From: Scatophagus argus
Lineage: Eukaryota; Chordata; Actinopteri; Scatophagidae
Reading direction: 5' to 3'
Length of the DNA stretch: 64,000 nucleotides
Assembly: GCF_020382885.2 (NCBI RefSeq)
Contig: NC_058506.1
Span: 19,322,318 to 19,386,317, forward strand
Shown: positions 35,571 through 47,800 of the stretch, one piece after another
Numbering within the stretch: the first letter of the stretch is position 1
Layout: the number at the start of each line of letters is the position of its first letter
Translations under genes and position numbers: made by a program
The notes under the pieces: model-generated
Seen by the model: the letters and a program-made list of their open reading frames with translations, nothing else
Database searches by the model: none
Told to the model about the DNA's origin: nothing

Positions 35571-35857
35571 AGGAGCAGGGCGCCTCCCTCGGTGCTTTGG
35601 CTTTTCCTGTACATGAACTCCTCTAACCGGACTTTCCTCTCTAGTTTGTCCAGCGGAGGAGGAAGCTTAAGTGGAGCGGCTCGCCTCTCTGCTCCGTCAC
35701 AAGAAAACAACCTGAGGGGCCTGCGTGTTTAAATCCCGCAGAGACTGATTCGCTTTGAGAAACTTTCAACCTTCGTTTATTTTTCTCTTTTTGTTTTGTT
35801 TTGCGGTCGGTTTCGTGTGGAGTAGTCCGAGCTGATCTGCTCAGCCGATTCATCAAG

Positions 35858-38800
35858 ATGTCTGTCCATTCGAGCCAGAAGACGATGACGACCTATCGGA
35901 CCGTGAAAGTGGCCTCTCCGGAGCCGGTGACCAACACGGTGGTCTCGACCGGGACGGTGTCCCCGATGCAGTACGCGATGAACGGCTATGAGACGGTGCG
36001 GTACCTGGTCCCGGTGCAGCAGGCAGTGCAGCAGCAGTCCTACGTGGTCATGCAGCAGCCCATGATGCAGCAGGTGGTGTCCCCGGTGTACCTGCAGGGT
36101 CTGCAGCACCTGAGCGTCAGCAGCCAGGGCTCTGACCTGCTGTACCAGCAGCAGAGCGCGGTGGAGGTGAGCCCCATGTTCAGCTGCTTCTCCTGGGGGT
36201 CAGCAGGATGAAGCAGAGGGACTTCATGTAATCTAAACGGGGATAAAAAGGCAGCATGAACGGGACTGTAGAACAAGTACACTGACATATTAAACCTGTT
36301 TAGGATGCTCACCTGCAGTCACCCACTTTTAAATCATCTTCATCACCTAAAGAAGTTAATGGATACAAGCTTGATATGAAGATCTCTCTCTTATGCAAAG
36401 TTAAAGCATAAACCACAGCACAAAAACATGAAACACTATGACATGAAAGACAATAAGGATGTGAAGTAACAAACCTTTATTTGTTTCAGCCATGTTAACA
36501 AATAACTTTCTGTGAATGTGATGAAGAGCTCTTAACAGAATTCTCCACAGCTTTATAGCATATAATGTAGTATATTCACAAGTGATTAAAAACAGTGCTT
36601 GCACCTTTTCAGTTGACTGTTTTCATGTTCATGAGGGCTACTAACGTTCCCCTAAAGCAAACAAACAAAACTTAACTTTAAGCTGCATGAACGTGAACTC
36701 ATCAGCAGCTCGTTTACTGGACTCAGTCTGGTGAAAGCACAGGACTGGAGTCCCTGATCAGCTGTGAGCCTTTTCCATTACTCATAAAAACATCAGCCCA
36801 GGCTGGATTCGGTCTCGCGACTGCCCCTTGTTGAATGTCAGCATCCGTCTCAGACTGCGTTAAACATCTCACATGGGTTATTTATTAGTTTGTCAGTCCC
36901 AGAATGAGGCCCCTGGCTGCTGTCAGAAGGCCGTGTTTCACACAGCGATGAGTTATTAATTCTGACGCTGTGCTTTGGATTTTCACAGCCTGATCGTAGA
37001 TGAGGTGAACAGAAGGCTGAGCTGATGCTGTGGGTGGTGGAAGACTCGGGACAGACAAACAGACAGTTTTATTTCATAAGGGAGAAAACTCAGCTAAAGT
37101 CACACACTGTGTACACAACACAACACAGTTTCACTTTTTTATCGTTTTGAGAAAGCTTAATCCATCTTTTTAATCTGATTGCTTCATGTAAGGATTTGAT
37201 TCTTTCCTCTTTGTCATTGACGTTGATGAGGTAAAATAATATTAATATTGAATATGTTGCCTCTGTACAGTTTTCAAATGAGTATATGTCCAAAAGGATT
37301 AGCAAAATAGCATCCTAACTTCTTTGCAACCAGTTTTGTATACTTATGGATTAATTGAGAATAAAATAAAAGAGGAAGGCAGATTAACTGACAATGAAAA
37401 TAATCTCTCAACCTTAATTCCACCCCTTTTTCTGCTTGCTGTCAGTAAAAAATTAAAACCGCAATCTTATGAAAAGAATCATACAATCGTGGCTTGGAGT
37501 CAAATGCGAGTTCTTTTTAGGCACTGACATTGAACGCCTCGTTAAAGGTGCTCAGGCGTGTTTCCTCATTGATCAAATCTCTCCTGAGTTAAGTCAGAAA
37601 TTGCTTATTTTAGATTCTGTTTCTGGATGTAAATTTCTCACATGCCTGCTGTGTTTATACAGTTGAGTTAAGTTAAGCTTATTGTCTTAAGCAGAAAAAC
37701 AGATTTTGTACGGGAAAAAGGACATTTTCACATACTTCAGTGCCAGGTTTCAGTATTATTATTATTATTGTTATTATTATTGATGAAATGTGTCTAATAT
37801 CAGATTGCAGCGTGAACTGGTTCTGAACTAAGCCTCAAGATAACAAAGTTGTAGGGATGTGAACATCGAAACCAGTGAAGACGGTGTTTGCGCTTTCATT
37901 ACGAGCAGTGGAGGTCAGCGAAGTCGTGAGCGGATGATAACGAGGGCGAGGAGAGAGACACAGAGATGGCTTTTTGTGGAGGAATGGTTGTTACTTCTGT
38001 ACGCAGATGTGTGTGTGCTTGCGTGCGTGTGTGTGTGTGGAGTCGGAGCCAGGACGGGTGGGATTATGAAGTGAATGCTTTTATAGAAACGGATTTCATC
38101 CAAATGTTCTTCCTGCACCTGCAGACTCTTCCCTGCTCTGACAAATTATCGCTTCCTGAATTCCTTGGAATTCGTTCTTGGATGGTTTACACAAGGTCTC
38201 CGCTGTAGGCTCAAAGTATCTGCATAATATCTGCTCTACCACATCTCCCTCCTCTGGCTGGAGGAACATCCTGTCAGCCTCCTCCCTCAGCTCCTGGATC
38301 AGATTAGTTTCTCGTGGCAGAAAATGTCAGGACTCCCTCTGCGCCTTCCTCTCAGCTTCTGGTTGTCCTGATAAATTACTCACTCAGGTTCACTCTGCTT
38401 TTTGAGTCACTGCTGAGCTGAGCTGCGTTCTCATGGTGTGTGTGTGTGATAGGGAAGCGGCGACACACCCGCTCTGATTCTGCTGATGCGGCACACCCTT
38501 ACATTTTGAAGACAAACACATTCTTCCACCTGGTTGGATCACCTCTGCTGAATTAGATGGTTCTGATTGGAGGTCAGACCACCAGGGTTTCTTCCCGTCT
38601 TAGGGACACAAAACCCCCTGATGGCTGACTTACCAGTAAGATCTATTGTGCTCTGTAAATGGGTGGCATTAAGAGCTACCAGATAATATAATTTTATATT
38701 ATTAATCATAATAGCTGTTCTACACACTCGTTCAAAGAGCGCTGAACTTTTATTTCTTGACAATATTCACACACTTTAATCAGAATGTGAAAAGAAATAT

Positions 38801-41800
38801 TAAAATATCTTGTACAAATAAAGCAGAAAGAAAATAGAACACCACACCCAAAACAAATAATAAAATGGACTTTCAGGTTCTGCTCACAAAAAGTTCACTT
38901 TAACAGCTTTTGGCAAGTCTTTAATTTCTTAACATAATCATGTACTGCCAATCCAGTTTTTGCCACTTTCTGATGGCCCATGTCACAGATCATGTTCTTA
39001 TAAGGTTGTAGGCCTGTCATAAAAACAGTTTGCGGCTAATGAATTAATCCTGAGTCCTCAAAAGTTTCTCTTCGGTGGGGAACAGAAAAGTACAAATCTA
39101 AAACTCTCTTTTGGGAAAAGGTATGAAAGCTTTTATTCATTGGACCGTTTTGACGCAGCAGTCTTCTTCAGGGTGTAGCCGTCAGCACATAGCGGCTGGA
39201 CTGGCTCTGATTCAGTTTTCTAATACCTTCAGAGTGACATCAGAAGAGCAGGACAGGTACCAGGTATTGAGCTGCGCCAAGCCAACATGTAGCGCATTTG
39301 TAACGTGCACACAATGAGCTTTTTATTTGCTGTGGACGGCTTTGTTCTGTGTGAGGTCCTTCTTCACCCTGTTGTCACGGTCACTTAAAATCATCAGCGG
39401 TCTCATCTCTCCTAGTGCACTTTTTGAAAGGACTCTGCTTCCACCCAGATGATTCAGGGATGTGACATGTTTCTACAGCTACGTCTGAGTTAAGATCAGG
39501 TGGAAGACGTGACAGTAACAGGCTTAACGGTTTTGTGGCTCATCTGAATGAGTCAAAAGCAAAGACATTTACTGATTTCGTTTACTTTTAACATGATTTT
39601 AAAACATTTTCTCCAAGTGAAAGGTGAAGAAGATGCCATGCGTTAACTCTGACTGTCTCTTCTTCTTCCTGTCTCCCCCAGAGCCTCAGCAGGAAGTCTT
39701 CGTCGGTGTTCAGCCCGTCATCCAGTCCTATCAAGAGCCCCGAGCCAAGTGCTGAGGCAAGTACACGCACACACACAAAGCTCCAGATTCAGCTCCCCAT
39801 GAAGGCCTCCTGACTGGTGGGACCCTCAGTAGCCTGGCGACCACACAAGAATGTCCTTCACTCACTGGAGTAAAAGCCTCCCTCAGTTCAGTTTAGCTCA
39901 GTTAAATTTGCTTTTAATTTGTGTTACTTTGCGGTGAAACACAGATGAAAACAGTCCGCTACAGGCGGACACAAACAGAGTCGAGGATAAGCGTGAACGA
40001 AAGCAAACAGCTGAACTCGAGCAAAACAATTACTCTGCCGCTCCGACAGACACTTCAGGCAAACACAACACACTCCCACAGGCGAGTGTGTAAGTCGTCT
40101 CTGCGTGTTGTGGGTCCCTCTCTGGAACCAGCTCTCAGACCAGTCAGATACACAAACAGACCCTGTCACTGTAAACACATTTGGGAACTGATATGGTCCT
40201 TGACGTGGCGAGCTTCTTCAGTAAGCACTGAAACCTTTAAAACTGGGTTACGTTTGGTTGAAAAGTGAGTGTTGTTTTAACTGCATTTCCTCAGTTATAT
40301 TTAAACATGTTAGTGGCACATGCTTCACCCACAAGCAGCAGCACATGGTACACTATACAGACAAAAGTATTGGGACAGACCTCTTTTATTGTTGAATTCA
40401 GGTGTGGTATGGGGCTGTTCTTCAGGGTTTGGACTCAGCCTCTCCCTTCCAGTGAAGGGAAATCTTAATGCTTCAGCACACCAAGACATTGTGGTCAATG
40501 CTATGCTTCCAACTTTGTGGCAACAGTTTGTTGAAGGCCCTTTTCTATTCCAGCATGACTGTGCCCCAGTGCACAAAGCAAAGCTCCATAAAGACATGGT
40601 TGGATGAGTTTGGTGTGGAAGAACTTGACTGGCCCACACAGAGTCCTGACCTCAACCCCATCCAACACCTTTGGGATGAACTGGAACGGAGATTGTGAGC
40701 CAGGCCTTTTGGTCCAACATCAGTGTGTGACCTCACAAATACTCTACTGCATGAATGGGCACAAGTTCCCACAGAAACACTCCAACATGTTGTGGAAAAC
40801 CTTCCCAGAGGAGTGGAAGCTGTTAGAGCTGTGAAGTTGTCTGTGTGTTTATAATGCATAGACAACTGTTGGTGTAAACTGGACGCTGAACGGATGCAAC
40901 CCAGCAAAAAATGGTTTTCAGCAGATTCAAATCTGATGTCTTTGACATACAGATGCCGACCTACAGGTTTTGCTTCTCTGCTCTCTGCATTTAATTTAAG
41001 TTGCTATGAGATGTGAGACGTTTAAGTTCTCCATGTTGGTAAAATCATGCAGTGTGGTCTGTGCCCCTCTGCCAGACCGCCAAATGAGTCACGTTTTGAC
41101 ATGCAATCTTGTGGTACCACATGGAGCTCGTTCCTCCAAATGAGAAGCCAAAAGAAGGAAAACTATGCAGAGAGGGTGAGGAGAGGGTGAGCTGTGCGGA
41201 CACACCCATCAGCACGAAACGTCGACATGGGAACGTGTTGGTGTGTGAAAGTGCAGTAGCACAGCAAATGTCTTTAAAGGAAAAGAAAAACACAAAAACG
41301 TCTTCTCAGTGGGAGATTTACTGCACACATACATGCTCTGTTTGTGTGCAGCTCCGCCCTGCCTCCACATGCACACTGTTACAACAGCACTTTGTTCATA
41401 GGCACAGCTCCTTCAACTGTCACAGCTCTGACAAACCATCGGGGTGGGTGTTACATCGGGGTGTGTCTGTCCACTTCCCGCAGGCCTCTGCTGTGGGTGG
41501 GTGCATTCCTTTGATTTGAACCTGCAGCGTCATGTATATGGCTGCTGCCAAAACCAGGAGGTTCTCTGATTTATGGCGGCTAATTGCTGGATCTTTCATG
41601 CCGCTTGTCTTGGCGGGACCTGAGAAAGTCCTCGATGCGTTTATGGTCACAGTCACGGAACCATTTGTGCCCAGTTTTAGGAAGCTTCTGTTTGTGTGAT
41701 TGTTGGAATCGCTTCTTCGCTGTGAGTGAATGCTCTCAGGTCATGAAGTGGCAGTTAAACAGAATCTCAGTCTTCTTAAGTCCTCTGCGAGTCTAACCTG

Positions 41801-44800
41801 AACAAACTTTTATCAGTCTTGTAATTGCACTCTGAGGTTTTCCGTCGTTCCCCTGACATCATCTCTCTGTTTTACCTCTTTGGGCTGTCAGGCTTCAAAG
41901 CGTAATCTGTTGGTCAGCTTTACTCTCTCGCTTTGGATGATTTTTATTGTTCAGTGAGGACACAGTCGGACAAAACTTGTGTGTGTGTGGGAGGTAACCT
42001 GGTAACACAAACCGTAGTTGCAACACAGGCTAAAGTGTTAAGTGTCAGGGTGGTTCGTCCGTTTGGTGACTGACAGACACTCATTTGGCAAGGAAAATAA
42101 CTTTGTTGCTCTCAGACACACACACACACACGCCCCTGACTGGCTGAGGGGTGTGTGTACTGACTCAACTTTACTCACCTTTTACTCAAAGTGTTTTACT
42201 AAGTTGGGAGGTTTCAGCAGAGTGCCAGACAATAAAAGGTGTCAGAATATGAAGTGTAATCATTTTGATGAGAAGATGTAATCCCTTCTTAAAGTGTAGA
42301 TCTAAAACAAAGGCAACAGAAAGCAAAAACAGCAGAGATTCTGTAGAAGTTGTATTTCACCTGAGGGCGGCGCCCCGCATGTCGTGTGTCTGCTGTGCCT
42401 TCTCATCACGTCTTCTCTTTACTTTTCAGATAAACTAGCAAACGTAAACCAGCAGGAAACCTCACGTCTTTTCCCGTGTCAAACCAAAAGTCAGCGTAGA
42501 CTTCTTTTCTTTCATTTTACCCCGCGTTTGTTTCGTAAACTGAGTCGTTCTGTGGCCTGACTCTTACCAAACTGAAAACTCAACATATGCATGCAAATTC
42601 TGAATGAATGAATTCAGTCTAAAAATCACAATAGGATTCATCTAATCTTCCAGCAGAGTTTGTTTCTTATTTTCGCTTTAATCCCTCTTTATGTTCTCTG
42701 TCAGTTGACTTCTGGAGGCAAACTGCTCCCGTTACCTCCCAAACGCTCTTACAAGGCAGACTGTCACCTTCTGGGTACATTGATGTGAAACTAAATCGCA
42801 GATTACAGAAAAAAGTGTGCGGACTGAGGCGTCATGGGGCTTGTTGTGGCGTGCACTGTTGCATCCTGTGAGACCACTCCCACCCGGGTGAGGTTCCAAG
42901 TCTTTCAGGAGTCTCATGTCAAACACATGATTTGGATGGCTGCTGGCTTACTAACACGGGATGAGGTAATGTTCAAAATACCGCTAGATGTATGTCAAGT
43001 CAAGTCAAGTCAGCTTGGATCGCATGGCGCCAGGTGAAGTCATCTGATGCACAGAGCAGGTGCAGAACATCATAAACAGGTCATTTACATGTTGTGTGTT
43101 TTCTTACTTTTAAAAACGTTAAAAACAAAAATGCAAAAGCTAGCAGATCAAATCACACATCTGCCTGACACCTGTTAGATGCACAATGTGCTTGCCGCTT
43201 GCCTTACTGCTTTAGATGCAGTCAAATGGAAATAAAACCTACGCCCTCGTATGAAAACACAATTAGAGAAACCAAACTCACATGTTAAGCCTTGTGGTGT
43301 CACAGCAGTTTTGTTGTGTTAAGAGTTACAGTCACAGTCCTCTGACAGCAGTGACAGGACCAACACAGCGTGATGAGTGAGTAGCAGTGATGGCTGTCTG
43401 AGTGCAGGTGTGGTAAAATAACAAAAGCTAAAACCTGGTTTGATTAACTGCTTCTCCTCAAAGAAAAGAGTTTGGTTTTGTAGTCTGAGTTGTAGCAGAC
43501 GCCCACAAGACGCTGCTTGCAACTGGATCGACCTGCATCGTATTTGTTTCCAGCCGATTCTCTTCTTCTAAAAACTCAAACGTCAACACTTACAGTAAAA
43601 TATTTAACCTCCTCACACACAAGAGAAGTGGGGTAACTACTTTAATGAGTAGTTAACCTGCAGGCTACTTTCTCTATCAGCTGATTACTCTGAGGTTAAG
43701 TTAAGCAAATCCTCACAACACAGCAGCTGGAGCCAAATCATGTTTGATGTTTTTTTTTATTTAAAAAAGACTAAATCAGCCAAGCAAGTTGTCACTTTAT
43801 TTACTCATTAACACAGGGGCCACTTTACATTTTAAACATTGTTCACTATACACAGCTAACAGTTCAAAACTGTTTCTATCCAGAGCAACAACAGCTGGAA
43901 TACATCTGTGACAACATGTCAGCAGTCGTCTTCGAGTCGGTCGGAGGTCAAAGCGCCGCTGAGAGACGAGCTGCAGGAGCTGAGTGAGGCTTGTCTAGTT
44001 TCTCTTCAGCAGACTGAGGTTCGAGTGCGATTATGTCAGGAGGTCTTTGACGGACATGTTTGCTTTTGTGAGGAGAAAATCTTTTAGGTCTGTCATTTTC
44101 TCCGGAATGACTTTGAAACCAGATTTAACGGCTTCAGGGATAATGAGAGTGAGCTTAATCAGCCGTGTTCACTTCATGATAGTTTTTGGTGTCAGCTCAG
44201 CTCTTCTTAAGAGGCTTTTCTCACCACTGTGGGTATGCGAAGTATTCACACATAATTACAGTGCAGTGAAGGAGGGCGTCACATTGCGTTGATGCAACAA
44301 CGCCAGTCAGTGTGTCATGTTTCTAATGTTTACTCCGAGCACATCTCTTCAGCGTCTGTTACTGCAGCTTTCCTGAAACGAGCAGAAATAACTTTCACTT
44401 TCTCTCTGCTCCTGAAGCGTCTGTTTGGGGCTGAGCTTCTGCAGCTTTTGGGATTCACTTTCACCAACGCCACTTTGGTGTTTGCAGCCATGCTTTTCTC
44501 TTTTCGTCAGTAGGGGTCTGAATGAACAGTACGGTATTTGCTAATATCAAAAAGTCTGCCATGATGGGATTTGGATTTGATTGCAGTCGAAAGAGGTGAA
44601 TGTTTGGGAAAGAGACATATCGTATCATATCATAACATATGTTTTAAAGAATATGACACGGATGTTTTCACTTTGCATTGATCGTCAGTGCTTGTTTGCG
44701 GCCCTCAGATGATTTTAAGGGTCCTGCATTCTGTTGCTCATGTCGAATCTTCCCTCCATGTTCACACACTGCAGAGCGAGCTCACCGTCCTGTTTTCATT

Positions 44801-47800
44801 CATACGGCTTTAAGTCTTCGGCATATTTTTATCTTATCACACCTGTACTCCACCTGCTCTGCTGTCTGCTGCTGATAAACACTCACATCTCTCAGGCTGA
44901 GTCATAGCTTCATGGTGCGGTCGCGTCGTATTTGCACGCTGAGCTGGTCTCTATGGTGAAGTCGGGATATCTTTTACATGTTGTTTGTTGATTACACTTT
45001 TTTGATTTGGTCATGAAACTTTAAAGAATATGACACGGATGTTTTCACTTTGCATTGATCGTCAGTGCTTGTTTGCGGCCCTCAGATCATTTTAAAGGTC
45101 CTGCATTCTGTTGCTCATGTCGAATCTTCCCTCCATGTTCACACACTGCAGAGCGAGCTCACCGTCCTGTTTTCATTCATACGGCTTTAAGTCTTCGGCA
45201 TATTTTTATCTTATCACACCTGTACTCCACCTGCTCTGCTGTCTGCTGCTGATAAACACTCACATCTCTCAGGCTGAGTCATAGCTTCGTGGTGCGGTCG
45301 CATCGTATTTGCACGCTGAGCTGGTCTCTATGGTGAAGTCGGGATATCTTTTACATGTTGCTTGTTGATTACAATTTTTTGATTTGGTCATGAAACTTTA
45401 GCTTGACAATCAGACTGAATTTCCATTATGTCTTTCCATGAGTCGTCATCGTTTGCCCCAACCAATCAGCAGCGAGTGACTTGTGTCAGCCACTTTTTCA
45501 GCCGACACGGCGGGTGTGATGGCTGCTTTGAGGAGCAGTTTGTCCATCTGAGATGTCTGCTGATTGATGACCGGTTAAGCAAAATGGTTGTCAGGCAGAA
45601 GAAAAGGTTGAAGAGTTTGTGGTTCTGCAGGGGAAAAAATGCTGAGTTAACCCTGAAGCTGCAGGTGCAACACAGGAATGTCACTGATGTTGATGAAAAT
45701 AAAGTTGGGTTCTGCCCCGAGCAAAGACACCTCGGAGACAAGAAGCCTTTTCACTTTCTGGTCAAGAATCAGATGGGAAGCTTCATCCTATGCTCACGTC
45801 TGCAAGATGAAAATGAAGCTGGAGCTGGCAGCCACTTAGCTTAGCTTAGCATCAGTACTGGAACTGTTCACCAATACAGTATTATGTTTTATTTTCAACT
45901 AGTGCTGTGTTACTACTTATGATTGTCTGAATATTTGCTTGAGAAGTAATTCAGCATAAATCAAGTAAAACTTTGGAAGAATCCAAAAAAAAGGCTTTTT
46001 AAAACAGGCTGAGGTACAGTTTGTTCAGACTGAAGTATTAATACTGCACTGACAGACTCACACACAACATGACTTGATGAGATGGAGCTGATTTGCACTG
46101 TGCACACACACATACACACACAGGCTGTGAGATAAAGTGACTCCTCTCTCTCCAATAACAGCCTCTAGTGTTACTCGGTCACACAGAGCGCTGAGAGCCT
46201 GGCTCACACACTGACCTACATCACCACACACACACACACGCACACACACACCAGTGGGTCTGACCTGGTGAAGAGCTGAGGTGATGATGTATTGAGTCTG
46301 AATATTGGGTTACTGCTCTTTTGGGATGCTTCTTTCACAGCCTCTAGAAGTAAAATGAGATCAAGTTGCCTTCTGATCCTGAAAAGACTTTGGCTGATTT
46401 GTGTTTGCATTTCATACAGGAATGAGCTGCTCTCTGAGCTTCTTTAACAGCATCAGATTTCCCCAACAGAAGACCTGATATTTCATCACATTTACAGGAG
46501 GTTTGGCCTCCAGGCAGAGAAGAAAATTAGACTTTGGAGGAAAAAAAGCTGAAAAGAGCCAGTAAACGATCTTAGACTGCAGAAAGACTCACGTAGGGCT
46601 GCAACTAATGATGATATGACCGAATTATTGATTATTTTTCGTATTTGTCAAGACATTTTTCAGCTTTAACCTAAAGAAATAGTGGAAAATACTTGTCACA
46701 AGTTTCCACTATCAGGCAACAGTTGACTAGTTTCAAAAGGATTATATTTACAAAGATATAAAACAGAGAAAAGCAGCAGCAACATCACAGAAAACTGAAA
46801 TTAATGGAAAGTTTTTTGACACTAAAGAACTTTAGCTTCTTCTAAAATCAAGTTTATTTTTCATTGTTTTAGTGGAACGACCAACTCAAATCTTCTTGTT
46901 TTAAGACACAGATGCGTCTTTGTGGAAAGTGGATTTTTTCACCTGATTTTTAGGACTCAATCTGGACAGAAATCACACGATAAGATGGAAACGTTGTGAC
47001 ACCACGTCCTTCGGCTGCTCTGTTCTGCCTGTGCTCTCGCACTTTTCTAGGTCAGTCTGCCTTACATGGACAAACACACACACACACACACACACACACT
47101 ACTAACCTAACATCTCAGGGCTGTTGTTATCCTCCCACACATTCTACAGCAGTATGAGCTCAGGTCTGCAGTGGACGCCTGGAATTTAGCGTCTCCGCGT
47201 CAGCTGCAGATTAAGCTGAGTCAGAGTCAACATGAGGCATTTTTGTGATCCCTGAGAATGAACATGAACAACAACGCCACAAAAGCAAAAAACCTGGGAA
47301 TTAAATTCAAGATGATGGGACTGTACGGAAGACGAAACGCGTTGCTGTAAAGAATGTTGTGTGTGACACAACGAAATAAACAACAGGCCTCTTTCTGTTG
47401 TCTCATGATGTTTACTGTGTGGTCTGACGGTGTGGTGACACGCAGTCCTGATCCCCATTCAACCTTCCAGCAAGTCAGCGTTTAAAAGTTTTTCCACATG
47501 TGGTCCTTTGTCACTGGACCACTTTGTTGACTGGTGACAACAGCAACAGCACATTCTTTCCACGGGAAAGTGGAAGATACAGAATTTGCTTGTTCTGCAT
47601 CTCTTTTGGCTTTGAGATATAATTTTGACATCTATTGAACCTTTTTCTGCACACATTGCATTGAATTCAAACAGGACTTTAGACTGTAAACTTGACATGA
47701 GGGTTTTGTGGTCGTCCTCTCGAATCTCAAAGTGAATTTAGTAACCTAAATACTTAAAGTATTCTTTATTTTTGAAGAATCAACTTTTATTTCTCTTGAA

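Noticed and set aside
35777-36109. His-rich minus-strand frame of 110 codons
   Set aside because: It is the antisense shadow of pof1b exon 1, whose Gln/Val-rich codons read as His/Leu/Arg in reverse.
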